Below, one piece after another: positions 36,321 through 47,100 of a stretch of DNA of 64,000 nt. Where the stretch lies: the NCBI GenBank assembly GCA_029891345.1, contig CM056994.1, positions 57,071,251 to 57,135,250 on the forward strand, in the 5' to 3' direction. The position numbers and the translations under genes were made by a program. Each line of letters begins with the position of its first letter. The stretch's first letter is position 1. The notes beneath the pieces are model-generated. The model had not been told where the DNA came from, ran no database searches, and saw nothing but the letters and a program-made list of their open reading frames with translations. Source of the DNA: Dryococelus australis (lineage: Eukaryota > Arthropoda > Insecta > Phasmatodea > Phasmatidae).

Positions 36321-38560
36321 GGACATGAACGGTTTGGGATGTTCTATCAAAATATTCGCAGGTATGACAAGTTTTTTTATTATTGCCGAATGATACAAAT
36401 ATCGTTCGATGAACTGCTTGAAGTCCTGAGGTCATCCATCAGCAAATAGAATACAACGTTTAGTAATGCAATAACTGCGGAGGCAAGATTAACGATAACG
36501 CTTAGGTAAGATATGAAAATATATTTACTTAGTAAAACATTACAGTATGGTCTTCATAAGAGGATATAATAATAATTATTATTATACATTTAAGGTACAC
36601 AGAGGACATGAGAACATATTCGACATATATACATAAATTGTACCTGGTAAAAATACAAACAAGGCAAATATTACTAATAAGCTGTGAAATACATAATTGC
36701 ACAACAGCATATGTTTACAGGATCTCGTAGGTAGACGCCTGGAAAATTGATGAGCCACTTGATTATAGATTGTTTGGTGATGGTGATATGCTGTGATGGA
36801 TAGGTGATGGTGTTGTATAAGGGGGTGGCCCGTGCATAGGCGAAGGAAATATTTTGGCCTGATAAGAAGGGTTTATAGGAAGCAACGGATTTGGAAGATT
36901 ACATGAATGAATGTAATGTCCCGGTTGTAGATTTTGGGAATTGGTTTTTTGTCTGATGTTGCGAAAGAATTGAAGAGTGGTAAATTTGAAATCTAACTTT
37001 TCGTCATCGTTATGTTTGCTGCAGTCCGGAAGAAGAGACATTAAAAACCCTTATGTGTCCTCTTGGTCCTTAGATGTGGCGTCCAAATTCTGGAGCAGTT
37101 CCATCTGGAATTGCGTGAGCTTAGACTGCCCGCGTTGTTGGTTGCCGGAGCGAAGCAGGTTTGTAGGTCCGCTGTTGGCACCTGGTTCATTGCTTGTGTT
37201 TGCTGCATGCTCTCCCGCGTTGTCCTCGTGGCAGTGTCTCCTCCGAATCTTCTTCGTAGTCTGCGATATTACGCGACGTTTCTTTTTTCATTGAGTTCAG
37301 AAAGTGGAGGGCGTCAGCATATACATAATTTTTCTTTTTGTAGGGGACAGCGTCACCGCTCTTTCCTTGTTGTACATGTTTTTGGAAATTGTCTCGTATG
37401 TGTCGCAAATTGTTTTTCATTTCTTTAACTGTAACGGAAATAAAGACAATGTGAAGGTTATACATAGTGCATAAAGTTGTGTATTTTACTAAATGTGTGT
37501 ACTGGCCCTGTAATATTGGTCAGAGATGATTAATGAAATGATTACTAAAATTAACTGCATATACAGTATATGCAAGATATTATTCACACGTAGCACTATT
37601 GGCAACGTCTCTGGTGACATCGAAAGTTTTAAACATGATAGTTCGAAGTAATACTCTGGGAGCTCGAACTAATATCACAGATCCTAAGGTTTTTCCCGAT
37701 TCGAAAGATATGCAGCTCTATATTTAGGTTGCTACTGTAATAATGTCATTCCAGATGCATTTTTATTTGAGACTGTTTTGCGATTAACGGTTTTTGTGTG
37801 CAGATATTTATCTACTGGATGTACCTTCTCATGTCTTCAATACGAATTCTTTATTGCAAGATCTACTGTTGGAGAAATAGGGAAATCTTTCAAGCGATTT
37901 GGAGATACTTGAATGAGTAGAAATGCCAGAACCAACGGAGGATAGGTGGTTGTATATTTCAATCGAATTCTGGTCGAAAACTAACTTCCGCGAGTGTGTA
38001 GGCTCGGTAGATGGAAAGTATGTAAGATGCATCAATCCCGTAGGCGGAGGATTGAATTTCTTCAATTCTAAGTAGTTTTTTTTTCTGTGATACTCATTGC
38101 AGTTGCAGATTCCAATCTGCGGTTTGTTGTCATTGCCGTTGGGGCATACGGAAAAGGTGACTACAGTGTTTCACGACAGTCCCATTGGCAATAAATTGTA
38201 CTCGGGTAGTTAAAATTTGCCATCACCCCGTCGTTTACCCAACACTCACGACAACCCCCATCCTTTAGTCATGGTCGGAGATGAGGCTTTTAAACTTTCG
38301 ACGAATCTGTTGGGACCATATCCGGCTCGCGAACTGAATGCAAGGAAAAGAGTTTTCAATTGTAGACTTTCGAAGTGTTGACGTAGTGTGAAGTGTATTT
38401 TTGGGCTCCTGGCAAACAAATGGAGAATCTTTCATACGCCCATTCTTGTACAACCAGATTTCATTGATAACATTGTGAAAACTTGTTGCATATCCACAAT
38501 TTTGTTCGCAGAAGAGATGGTATAAATTATGACTACTGAAACCCATCCATTTATGGACGT
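36321..38560 (+). pseudogene. Harbinger DDE nuclease (transposase), decayed, two exons
   Basis: This is the catalytic transposase of HARB-1. Exon 1 (about 36321-36505) has GHERFGMFYQNIRRYDKFF, FDELLEVLRS and AEARLTITLR. It ends at a good donor (CTTAG/GTAAGA). The acceptor TTTTTGTGTGCAG ends at 37803 and rejoins in phase to YLSTGCTF, giving a 1.3-kb intron. Exon 2 shows ARSTVGEI, QAIWRYLNE, MPEPTEDRW, then the first catalytic Asp in SVDGKYVRCINP (about 38010). Next come FFSVILIAVADSNLRF and GAYGKGDYS, the second Asp in VGDEAF (about 38280), GPYP, FNCRLS, FGLLANKWRIFHTPI and FVRRRDGINYDY. The region expected to hold the third acidic residue reads SKC-stop-RSVK. There are at least four stops and two frameshifts. 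Motif order and spacing fit DDE_Tnp_4 proteins. The start codon and any earlier exon are uncertain. Confidence 0.9.
36506..37803 (+). other. Intron of the Harbinger nuclease gene
   Basis: A GT-AG intron (GTAAGA...TTTTTGTGTGCAG) supported by exact restoration of the family's LRYLSTG reading across the junction. The whole second exon of the MADF-BESS gene lies inside it on the opposite strand. Confidence 0.8.
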
Positions 38561-39270
38561 CAATAATTTAGGACGATGTGAATGCGGACAAAAGTTGCAT
38601 ATCAGAGACAACTTTGCCAATTATTTCATGGGCACCGGGGCTATACCTTTACAGAGGAATTATATGTACCAGGCTAGAGACGTGTTGGTCTTGTGTGGGG
38701 AACATGGACAAGTCTCTATGGTCAGTTACAATTAAACCGCAAAACCATAAGTCACGGAAATGCATTGTGAAAATTGCATAGTAATGCCAAAATGTGCTTA
38801 CAAAAATAAACATTGTAGTATTTTCATATGAACGTTATAGTTATACTAGACAAAAACAGTAATAGCGTAGACGAAATCTTTTAGTGAATACGGAATGCCT
38901 ACAGCAAGTGTTTTTTTCTTCACTGCTACTATTGGGAATCACGCGTATGCTTTGTGCTATTTGCTCTGTGGTGATGCATGTTTGGCTTATGGTTTGTATA
39001 CGTGAATTGTCCAATAGTATAATATACACACCTGAATTAATGTTTACATACCAGAAATATAAATAGTCGCCCCAAATACACATTATTTCTCGCTTACCTT
39101 TCTCGTTTCTTTCGCCTACCTCCCAACTCCATCCAATCCTCGTACATTAATTCGCCGATTTCCACCCATGATTTTTCGCGACGATTTATGTCCGCATACT
39201 CTTTCGACCGTTTTTTCCAGAGTGATGGCCTACCTTGAACGAACGCTATAAATTTATCGGCGTCGAACAT
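36763..39270 (-). pseudogene. Harbinger accessory protein with MADF and BESS motifs, decayed, two exons
   Basis: The partner gene of HARB-1, on the strand opposite the nuclease. Exon 1 begins at ATG 39270 (MFDADKFIAFVQGRPSLWKK) and carries the first half of a MADF domain (YADINRREKSWVEIGE). A strong donor follows at 39097 (AAAG/GTAAGCG). A second donor at 39119 (GGAG/GTAGGC) is the one that keeps phase. The acceptor TTTCCGTTACAG leads to exon 2 at 37428, with the rest of MADF (VKEMKNNLRHIRDNFQK, SGDAV, KKNYVYADALHFL). A frameshift near 37205-37225 and a TAA at 37051-37053 break the frame before the BESS motif (FLMSLLPDCSKHNDDEKLDF). MADF binds DNA and BESS mediates protein contacts in this family. 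Its presumed job was to deliver the nuclease to the element ends. An upstream in-frame extension to 39411 is possible. Confidence 0.88.
37429..39097 (-). other. Intron of the MADF-BESS gene
   Basis: The acceptor is clear (CCGTTACAG at 37429-37437 read on the minus strand). The donor is either 39097 (better consensus, one base out of phase) or 39119 (in phase, shorter exon). The nuclease exon 2 lies inside this intron on the opposite strand. Confidence 0.65.
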
Positions 39271-40039
39271 GGCAGAAGACTTGACAGCCGCTCCGGTTCT
39301 ACCGCATAGTGTGACCACACACACAAACTGCATATGTTGCTTGGTTGCGGTTGTCCGGTCATCCCGCCACGCCGCAGGACGATGCGCGGCAGGGTCCGGT
39401 CGTTGCGTCAACGCCGCACAAGTGACACCTCACGTTTACAACAATGCGTTGTGCCCATCCCGCCAAACCGGAGCGATTTTGTCGCAGCGGCAGAAACGCA
39501 TAGTGTGACTCCAGCCTAACAAAGTAACGTGGGATTCGTTCCTTGCTTTCTCGCGAGAGTATTATTGGTTCAGTTTTATTCGGGGCGTTGGTCTAACATG
39601 TCTTCAGAATAACTCGCGAAGTTTTCCTGTCCCTATTTACAGATAGGCTATACGTGAAGATGATCGAACGGTTGATTACAAACAGATTTTATTCGCCATG
39701 CTTGGCCTGCTCCGTGTAAACAGGTGAAATAGACATTGTGAAAGTGAATTGCGGCATTGAGTTGTTCAGCTTTTTACGTGCACATATGTTTCCGCTTCTC
39801 ATCTGTTAAAGGAAATTATTCCTCTAAAGTAATTCGCCAGGTATTGAAAGTAAAATATGCTGTTGTAACCAGAAGTAGCTATTTATCACGGAAAAATGTA
39901 CTGTGTATGTCAGATGTATTTCATTCGTAATTGGTATGGACAGGAGAATTTCGCGGATTGAATAGGCTATACTCCACTCTCCTCTGCACGCTCAATCATC
40001 AGCTCTCTGTTAATTGACTTCTGTCCTAGTGAGTATACA

Positions 40040-40979
40040 CACTCTAAATTCGAATAAGTGGGAAACCACTGATTCACAGTGAAATCCAACTACTCGAAAC
40101 AATGAAAATGGCTCCACCTAGAATTAGGGGAAAACCACTGATTGTTTCAGTGAAAAAAAAATCCACTGTTTGAATTAATGATGTGAAATTATTTCACTAA
40201 CGGCGGTCTACAGTGGTTGCGTGAAATAAACATATTTACGATTATTTACTATTTATATTGCGCAATTTAAGGTAATTTTAAAAAGTAAGAAAGTTTCCGG
40301 AGAGGGCTGGGATTGAACTCGTATAACTTTCGACTCTTGGGCTGTTACCTTTCCATCTGCGCTCCCACGCCAAGTTGAAATAATGGAAGGAAAATATGTG
40401 ACTAATAATGCTGCCGTGAAATCGTGAAGATAAAAATGGTACGCTTTTACTTTCAATTTTTGGTTTAATTGGTATAGTTAGGATTGTTAAAACGAATACT
40501 ATATATTAGTGCCTCTCTTCATCACATTACATGCGGGTTAAACCTTTAAACAGAGCGCTGTGATGATTACGTGAAAACGAAATGAAAGATGTAAAAACGG
40601 AATGAAAGGCCGTGTGTTCCTATTACCTCATAAAATGGCGTTTTCAAAGACGAGACACATTTCAGAAAGTATTTTGTACTGGTTTCGCACGTTTTTTCGT
40701 TATTTCACTTGATACACGTTAACGGGCATTTAAACACTTTGTTTGGCGGTAATTTTCACACGCTGTTTAACTTATCCATCAGTCAAAAATAAACCTTGAG
40801 TAAACGGTGAACAAAATGGCTGATGAACAAGTGGAAAATGTTACTGAATTAATAAGTGAAGGAAATCTGGCATTTTTTCACTGATTCATCAGTTAAATTC
40901 TCTGAAGTAATTGTTGATTCAGTCAGATAAGTTTGCCTGATTGAAACGGTGAAATTCTCATTGATTCAGATTTAGAGTG
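40040..40979. mobile_element. CT-2 CACT-ended transposon, complete copy
   Basis: 940 bp. The left tip CACTCTAAATTCGAATAAGT is the near-perfect inverse of the right end (GATTCAGATTTAGAGTG). CA lies at both junctions, and removing the element plus one CA restores the SN-2 sequence, so the target duplication is 2 bp. Both flanks of the interior are packed with CACTGATT/AATCAGTG/TTCAGTGA motifs. A tRNA-like module is at 40299-40371. There is no transposase. CACT tips, subterminal motif arrays and 2-bp duplications fit the EnSpm/CACTA superfamily (inference). Confidence 0.82.
40299..40371 (-). promoter_or_regulatory. tRNA-like module in CT-2 copy
   Basis: Minus strand: GCGTGGGAGCGCAGATGGAA (A-box-like), AACAGCCCAAGAGTCG anticodon-side region, and a canonical B-box GAGTTCAATCCC (plus 40309-40320). 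It ends AGCCCTCTCCGG. It reads as a degenerate tRNA of about 73 nt; the terminal stem pairs only partly (CGTGGGA against CCCTCTCCGG). Confidence 0.6.
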
Positions 40980-41110
40980 CAGTTCTACTCAAGAAAAGGT
41001 CTCATGGTAATTGGTGCCTTTTCCGTTGGAAGTCTGTCATTGGCTTATGAGTTCTCGGAAGCATGCAGCCTATCTAATAAACTGTGACCCAATAGCATAT
41101 GTGAAAATTT

Positions 41111-42028
41111 ATTCACAAAATATTTTGATCCGTGATCACTGGCTGTCTTCTCTGTGCGTGAAGTAGTTTCCTCATTTCGCTGAGCTGTTGATAATTGTTA
41201 CTTTGATACCGAATGTTTTGTGATTTGCGTGGAAACAGTTAAACTATGTAAGAAATGCGTTATCCAATTATATAAATGTGCAATGTGCTATGGGGTATTA
41301 ATGAAATATGTTTGAGAAAAATATTTTCGCAGCATATTCGATGTAAAATATAACTTGGAGACTCCATTATGTTCTTTAGTACATTTGTTACTGCCAGTGT
41401 GTAATCACGTGGAAATCAGACTGCTCATTAGGATCCACCCAACGATTAACATGTCCTAAGATGTGTTTTCGTTTGTGGTAGTAATGTTTGTACGATACTA
41501 TTTCCTTATTTGACTGTCAATAAGAGCTCTGAAGTTCATCTGAGAAGCTGGATGCACTTAGTCTTCAAGCAGCTACACCGTATCAAAACCACAAGACGTT
41601 GCAGCTCTTGAAATAAACGTGGGTGCAAGAAATGTTACATTAGATTTACTACTTTCGGAAATATTTTAACAAATTTTCGAAAATAAACTTTGGTATTCGC
41701 TTTGGTGATTTTTGGAATGTCAATTCAAGTTCTATAGACTAAACTTTTAGGAGCTGCAGACAAGTCGTAGTTTGTTCCATGCTATAGTTAATCTGATTCA
41801 GTATATATTTGTTCATCACAGCTTGTGTGGGGAGACACCGGCTTGTGAAGAAATTCTTTCGGATTAGATTTTCTTTAAAACACTATAGTTTGTTTACAGG
41901 ATTGCGATTGGAGAGGATTTTTTAAAACAATACAACTGTCTACAGGCACACCTACCTCGGATGTTCAGCATCATAATTTACAGAGATTTCATTGGGCCAA
42001 CCATAGCAACGTGTACTACAGAAGTAAA
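41111..42028. other. No recognisable feature
   Basis: AT-rich. Nothing recognised. Confidence 0.4.
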
Positions 42029-42440
42029 GGTTGTTCACGGTAAAATTTAGCATTTGAAAGCCCTGATTAAGATCTACTTGTAAGCACGTTGTTTATTATT
42101 CAGCCTTATATAAAATTAACATTGCCATGACCTCATCGCTTTATTCATGCGTCGGTCAAGTTAAACTATGCAATAGAAAAGTAAATATTTTACAGATCTG
42201 TTCATTTTTTCGGCACTTCGATGCATTAAAAAAACATAACGCAAATGAAATAATTTAAGTTGCCACAAATGGTTAACTAACATGTTTTATTCACCGTAAA
42301 GATATGGAGCTGCTTTCGCTCAATCGTTGCTACCTTTACTGGGCGCACGCCACTCACTGCGCCCGTTAAAACTAATGCAGGTAGGAGCAGCGACTTTTTC
42401 TAAGGTTGATTTCAAGTGTCCACTTTACAGTGAACAGGCT
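42029..42440 (+). mobile_element. TA-1 MITE, copy 18
   Basis: Complete, running from GGTTGTTCACGGTAAAATTT to CCACTTTACAGTGAACAGGCT, with all interior landmarks and the AATGCAGGTAGGAGCAGCGA block. Confidence 0.87.
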
Positions 42441-43111
42441 ATACCACTTGACCCCGAGCATCGCCGTGTACAGAGCCGAACGTATACGACCTTCCTGAGC
42501 ATCACGTATGCAATCGTGGACACAGGGACTTAATGGGTTAAGTCGCTACAGGTAGAAGGAAAAAAGGCCGAGACCCTCGCGCATATACTATCACGTCGCC
42601 CTTACGAGCAATGCATGACAAGTAACTTACAACCTTGCGGTCGAAATGCGCTGCAGAGAGTTCCAAAGACACGTTTCGAAAGCGAATTTTTGAATCCGAA
42701 TAAGACGACCTGGTAATGCAACTTCCGCAACATCTTCAATAACGCTAACATTGTTTCATAGCTCTTCAACACTGAGGTAAAGTGGATTTTCAGACTACCA
42801 TGGGCGTGTTCGTAAATATTACAGAATACACACGAAACTTGTGTCGACGGTTCCTTTGAACCTAGCTTTATACTTTGCTTCAGTTTACTCGTAACGTTAG
42901 TGTTTTCCAAGCACTGTGCTACGCGACTGCGAAACCCTGCGTTAGTAAAGTGCTACAGGCGCAGTGGTGCTATTGCATTCGACACGCTTGCTCGTGTCGC
43001 TTTTAGCGTTGCCTTGTTTCTGTCTCAAACCGCATAAAAGAAAACGGCCGCCTTCAACGCGCTGGATAGTGAAATACCAGTTATGTTACATTTCTGCCAA
43101 ACGCTGTACTA
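42441..43111. other. No recognisable feature
   Basis: Mixed composition. The minus-strand frame at 42602-42910 has no recognisable motif. Confidence 0.4.
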
Positions 43112-43844
43112 CAATGAGAGAAAATCGAACAAGATATCTGTTTATATAGGACCAAAAATATATTGTTGAGCAAACAAAATTTGAAAAGCAACAAAATTAC
43201 TTTTGTTAGTCTTACAAAATATATGTCTTAATAAACAAAATCTCTGTTAGGATAAAAAAATATTACACTGTCAACTAAATATTTTGTAGAATCAACCGTA
43301 TATATTTGTTTGGCCACTCATTTGACTATGTCTTCGTTCGAAAATACAGCTCTAGTTTTTTTTTTTGTATTTTTGATTACAATTAGGATTGCAAAAGTTT
43401 TTTTTAGTGCAACTATTAATGCTTAATAACCGTATAAAAACATTAATAAAAAAATTCGACAGGTAACTAAAAAGTAAAGGTGTAAAACTTTAAATATTTT
43501 TTTGCACACATTGCGTAATATTTGCAGTATATCTATTTAAAAGCTTTCCAGCGTCATCAGTTGTCACATTAACTGAGATCACAGAGGCGTAACGCTCGGA
43601 CGAAGGTGATCTAGGTTCGAAACACGGTCGAACTTGTAAACTTTTCATATCAGCCCAAACTGTTTAATGTACGTGGAGTCGAACAAATCTTTATTTGCAC
43701 CAACCAAATCACTGTGTGGACAACAAAATGAGAACAACAAAATAATTTAGTTTCGGCAACAAAATATTTAATTGCCACTAACAAACAAAATAATTTGGTT
43801 GCACCAAAAATATTGTTTGCTTCAACAAAACATTTTTGTCAGTG
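43112..43844 (+). mobile_element. CT-1 CACT-ended transposon, copy 1
   Basis: 733 bp. It starts CAATGAGAGAAAATCGAACA (family CACTGAGAG) and ends AACAAAACATTTTTGTCAGTG. TA on both sides (43110-43111, 43845-43846) is a 2-bp target duplication. Both halves are full of AACAAAAT/ATTTTGTT motifs. A tRNA-like module sits near the centre. No coding frame was recognised. Confidence 0.85.
43567..43632 (+). promoter_or_regulatory. tRNA-like module in CT-1 copy 1
   Basis: TTAACTGAGATCACAGAGGC (A-box-like), then CGTAACGCTCGGACG, and a canonical B-box TAGGTTCGAAAC at about 43612-43623. The spacing fits a tRNA promoter. Confidence 0.6.
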
Positions 43845-44714
43845 TACTTGTGCGACCACAGCTAGCTCAAAGCCTTTACCCTCTGCGGCTCCCATATCTA
43901 GCCTGGACTCGAGGCGGGAAGACTGAAGGATGTCGCCGTGGTATAGTTTTCTCTGGATCCTAGTTTCCTCGCGCCTCCTTTCATCCACTTCTCCACGCTC
44001 TCTTGTCCACTCTTCGCGCTGGCCGGGGCTACTGGTAGGACAACCGGAGGCTCCAGCTGCAGAGCGCCTCACTCTTAAATTGCAGTGTGCGGTGTAATGG
44101 ACATTCACTCTCTCTTTCCAATGCACGATATCTGTCGTTAACGCTGTCCTTGTTCCTGCGGGCGCTGTTGCCTGATAAGTTTTCTTTTTCGAATTAGCGA
44201 AAAAAAAAAATCTATTGTGTGCGTGCCTTCCAACCACATTGGTAGGGTTTCTCACAGGCTTCAGTTTTTAAAGGCGCCGCTTAGCTCTGTGTCCCAGGGT
44301 TGGATTCCTTTACGAGTTGGCAGGGAGGCAAACGGATAAATTATCTCAATCAGGCAGTTTCCTTAACCACCCATTTGTTTCTCAGCTTGCCAGTTACGCC
44401 GCAAAGCTGAAGCAATCTGGCAACAGTCAGCGCCATAAGCCCTGTACTGCAATCTAAGCTGAGACGGACTATAGTACAAGCATTTTCCCGCATCCACATT
44501 ATTTGCCTGTAGATGGGATCACGTAGCAGATTTATATATCTACCCTTCAACTTGTAAACGTTACTATTTTTCACCAGAAAGTCTGTAATTTTCAAAAAGT
44601 GAAATCAATCCATAATGTGCCAAAATTGTAATTCTTAAAGAAATAAAAATCCAACCGTTTTTTAAAATAAAATAAAAATCTCTGAGGTATCGTCTTAATT
44701 CATGTATAAATGCG
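43845..44714. other. No recognisable feature
   Basis: Moderately GC-rich first half (43850-44170), then AT-rich. The long minus-strand frame here has no recognisable domain. Confidence 0.4.
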
Positions 44715-44854
44715 AGCACGTTTGGTCGTGCAGGTAGCGTTTCTGACGTGCACTCGGGAGGCCGCGGCCTCGACCCTGGCCGGCTGTACTGAGGGTGATT
44801 TTTCTCCCGATGTGGTTTTCCCCTCTCCCAACTCAGGCGAATGCTGCTGCGTGT
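44715..44854 (+). mobile_element. SN-3 SINE fragment
   Basis: The tail GATGTGGTTTTCCCCTCTCC then CAGGCGAATGCTG is, as I recall, a conserved 3' motif of insect SINEs. Upstream, GTGCACTCGGGAGGCCGCGG then CCTCGACCCTGGCCGG is a degenerate tRNA-type A/B-box region. The fragment stops where a TA-2 MITE begins. Confidence 0.6.
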
Positions 44855-45299
44855 AATCCGTTCAGTTACTTCACACTTTTCTGAAGCCCTGCTAATGTTC
44901 TACTTCCGGGAAATTCCTCCGCCTCGTGGAAACTACGCCTAGTTAAGTATATAAAACTACGCCGAAGGACATAGCACCGAATTCGTGCGCGCTCAGTTGT
45001 AAAGGTATTTTGCATGAGAACTATTTGCTTACTAGGCGGTACCAACACCCATGTTTTCTCACGTTTTGTTCATATTTATTATAAATTTAATTTATAATAC
45101 ATTAAAATATTTAATATTTTAGTTTTAAAATAAATAAAGGTAAAATTTCAAGTTAGCGATAAATAAGTAGTTTTAATTTTAACAGAGGTATAAAACAGCT
45201 GTGATACATTACATATTTAGGAAATATCTAAACACGTCATATGTGGGGTGATTTTTCGAAGGTTTTATTCAAAAAGTTTGAAGAAAGTGCGAATAGATT
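44855..45299 (-). mobile_element. TA-2 MITE, copy 2
   Basis: Complete, reverse orientation. It starts ATCCGTTCAGTTACTTCACA and ends GAAGAAAGTGCGAATAGAT. Landmarks are CTTCCGGGAAATTCCTCCGC (minus of the family's GGAAATATCCTGG), AAATATCTAAACACGTCATA and TGGGGTGATTTTTCGAAGG. It is non-coding. Confidence 0.85.
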
Positions 45300-46388
45300 A
45301 TACCCACCCAATTCCCTAGCATGTGTTTTCCTGTAAAAGACCGAAAGCTTTTGGCGTACACGTTATTATAAATTAATTAAAAAAAAAAGTCAGCGCGAAA
45401 AGTTTTCATATTCAAGGACAACTTAAGTTCAGAATGTGCAAAAATTTCGTTACATTAACATTTTTAAAAATGGAGAAAAGTTATTTTTGCTGTGCAATTT
45501 CATAGCTATCTTTAACTAACGTAATTATTTTCATTTCATTCTAAATATAAAACCTCATATTTAACAGGTTTTATTATTTGTTTATGTAATACATGGTAAA
45601 ATAGCGGTATTTTTCTACACAATATAGGTTTTTATTTCTTAGAAATTCTACCATGTGTAATGTCTACTAATAGAAACATTTTTTGCGTAGATATAAAAAG
45701 TACTTTTCGCTGTCCGACGCCGTTAATTAGAAATGTTTTCATTATGACAGTAAGATTTCAGGGTTCTTAAGACCTATATAAATGCTCGAAAATTCATTGC
45801 GAAAACACTTGTTCATTAGACACAAAAATCAGTGCAGTCAATCTTGAAAGAAGCTGAGAAAATTAAACCGGGTTCAGGCCTAAATGGTTTCCTAAGTGCT
45901 ATTCCTGTATAAATATAGCTAAAAATTACTGACCATATTTGACGTACTGCCGCTGATACATAAGCATAAAGTAGCAAAATTGCAATGACGTTCTCACTAG
46001 TGTTCCGCCCCTCACGATCTGGCTCCGGGACTTGGAAACTAGCCTTGAGTTGGATGCTGTGGAAGATTTGTTATCGGTTCCGCTAGTACCAGTCACTTAC
46101 GTATGTAGCCAGCGATAGGAGAAAGGCCTTGAGCCATTATCAGCGTCGCACAGTGGCGGATGTCGGAACAGTTGCAGGCTATGCTGCTCTTTGTTCTTGC
46201 ATGCACCTGATGGTTTTTTTTAAGCACAAAACGTAGGTCTGACTCAGACGTCGCACCACGTGTGTGAATGGGTGCCGTTTCAGCTTCCTCATGAGAAGTC
46301 GCGATGACTTACATTTCCCTCGGCACCATCAAAGAGTATTTATGTGAAAAAAAAAAGGGGGTGGGGCAGTCTCTGTCGAATCACTAGA
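45300..46388. other. No recognisable feature
   Basis: Very AT-rich to about 45960, then mixed. Nothing recognised. Confidence 0.4.
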
Positions 46389-46638
46389 CACATTAATAAT
46401 TCGCGGATTCAATTTGGAACAAGCTAGAATTCAAACACATGCGCCTATATAACTTTAGCCTTTGGTCCACACGGTGTTTGACTCCTCCCGGAGAACGGTG
46501 GCCAATTGTCACCTCCCACTGTGACAGCAGGCAACCAATGTGTAGTTGATATCGGCAAATTTGTACCTACGTAAGACTATAGGGTCTAGCCTGCAGGTCA
46601 TTTTGAAGACGCGAATTTTTCAGGTCTCTACGAGTTAC
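46389..46638 (-). mobile_element. SN-2 repeat, copy 4
   Basis: Minus strand: TAGAGACCTGAAAAATTCGC, then CAAAATGACCTGCAGGCTAG and ACCCTATAGTC align with the SN-2 5' half. The other end (CAAATTGAATCCGCGAATTA then GTGTCTAGTG) matches the SN-2 3' end. The middle is diverged. Confidence 0.55.
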
Positions 46639-47100
46639 TTTGATAGATTCCTCGCCACAAATTCGACTACAGGAGGTGCGTTGCAATTTTTGGTACGGCA
46701 AAGAGTGAACAATGCCTTCTTTAATGGTTCTTGAAGTCTTACAACTTAGAAAATATCAAACGAAGAGAAACTGTAACAGCCGAGGTGAAATAATTATTTT
46801 GTAGGAGTGACTACAGAGGTCATAGCTACGGCAGTCGAACAGAACAGATTCCAGAAAACGCATTAAATTATATCCTACGTCATGCCGTCCGAAAAAAAAA
46901 AAATCGAAAATCCACGTTTGCGGGTAGTAACCGAAGATTTAAAAAATCCAAGATGGCGGGGCCTGATCCCACTTAAAGAGCAGAGGTGAAACAGCCGCTT
47001 ATTCCGCGAACTGCAGACGCACGCGCTAGCAAGATGGCGTCACTGGCCACCAACATGGCGGAACGACTTGGTGACTCACTTGCCAGCCAGTAGTAGCCCA
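46639..47100. other. No recognisable feature
   Basis: Two ACATGGCGG/AAGATGGCG-like phrases at 46950-47060 look like fragments of a GC-rich repeat. Nothing else. Confidence 0.35.

Larger units (their letters stand above)
36058..39516. mobile_element. HARB-1: PIF/Harbinger DNA transposon, structurally complete
   Basis: A 3.46-kb element. The left end is GGCTGGATTCACACTGCGTT; the right end is the inverse of GGCTGGAGTCACACTATGCG. Similarity continues for about 35 bp (...TTTCTGCCGC) and again subterminally in CATCCCGYCAAACCG. The 3-bp flanks are CAA (36055-36057) and TAA (39517-39519), compatible with the 3-bp T(T/A)A-type duplication of the superfamily after one mutation. It encodes the two proteins expected of Harbinger elements on opposite strands: a DDE nuclease and a MADF-BESS DNA-binding partner. 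Both frames are broken, so the copy is inactive. Confidence 0.92.
39940..41110 (+). mobile_element. SN-2 repeat, copy 3, interrupted by CT-2
   Basis: The left part GGACAGGAGAATTTCGCGGATT...TGTCCTAGTGAGTATACA and the right part (GTTCTACTC...AAGTCTGTCATTGGCTTATGAG...CTAATAAACTGTGACCCAAT) align with SN-2 on either side of a complete CT-2 transposon at 40040-40979. The 3' end beyond about 41110 is unclear. Confidence 0.6.

Noticed and set aside
37063..37428. Plus-strand frame of 121 codons
   Set aside because: It lies antisense to the MADF-BESS exon, whose motifs are clear on the minus strand.
43839..44255. Minus-strand frame of 138 codons, arginine- and glutamate-rich
   Set aside because: No family resemblance. 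The composition follows from a GC-rich patch.
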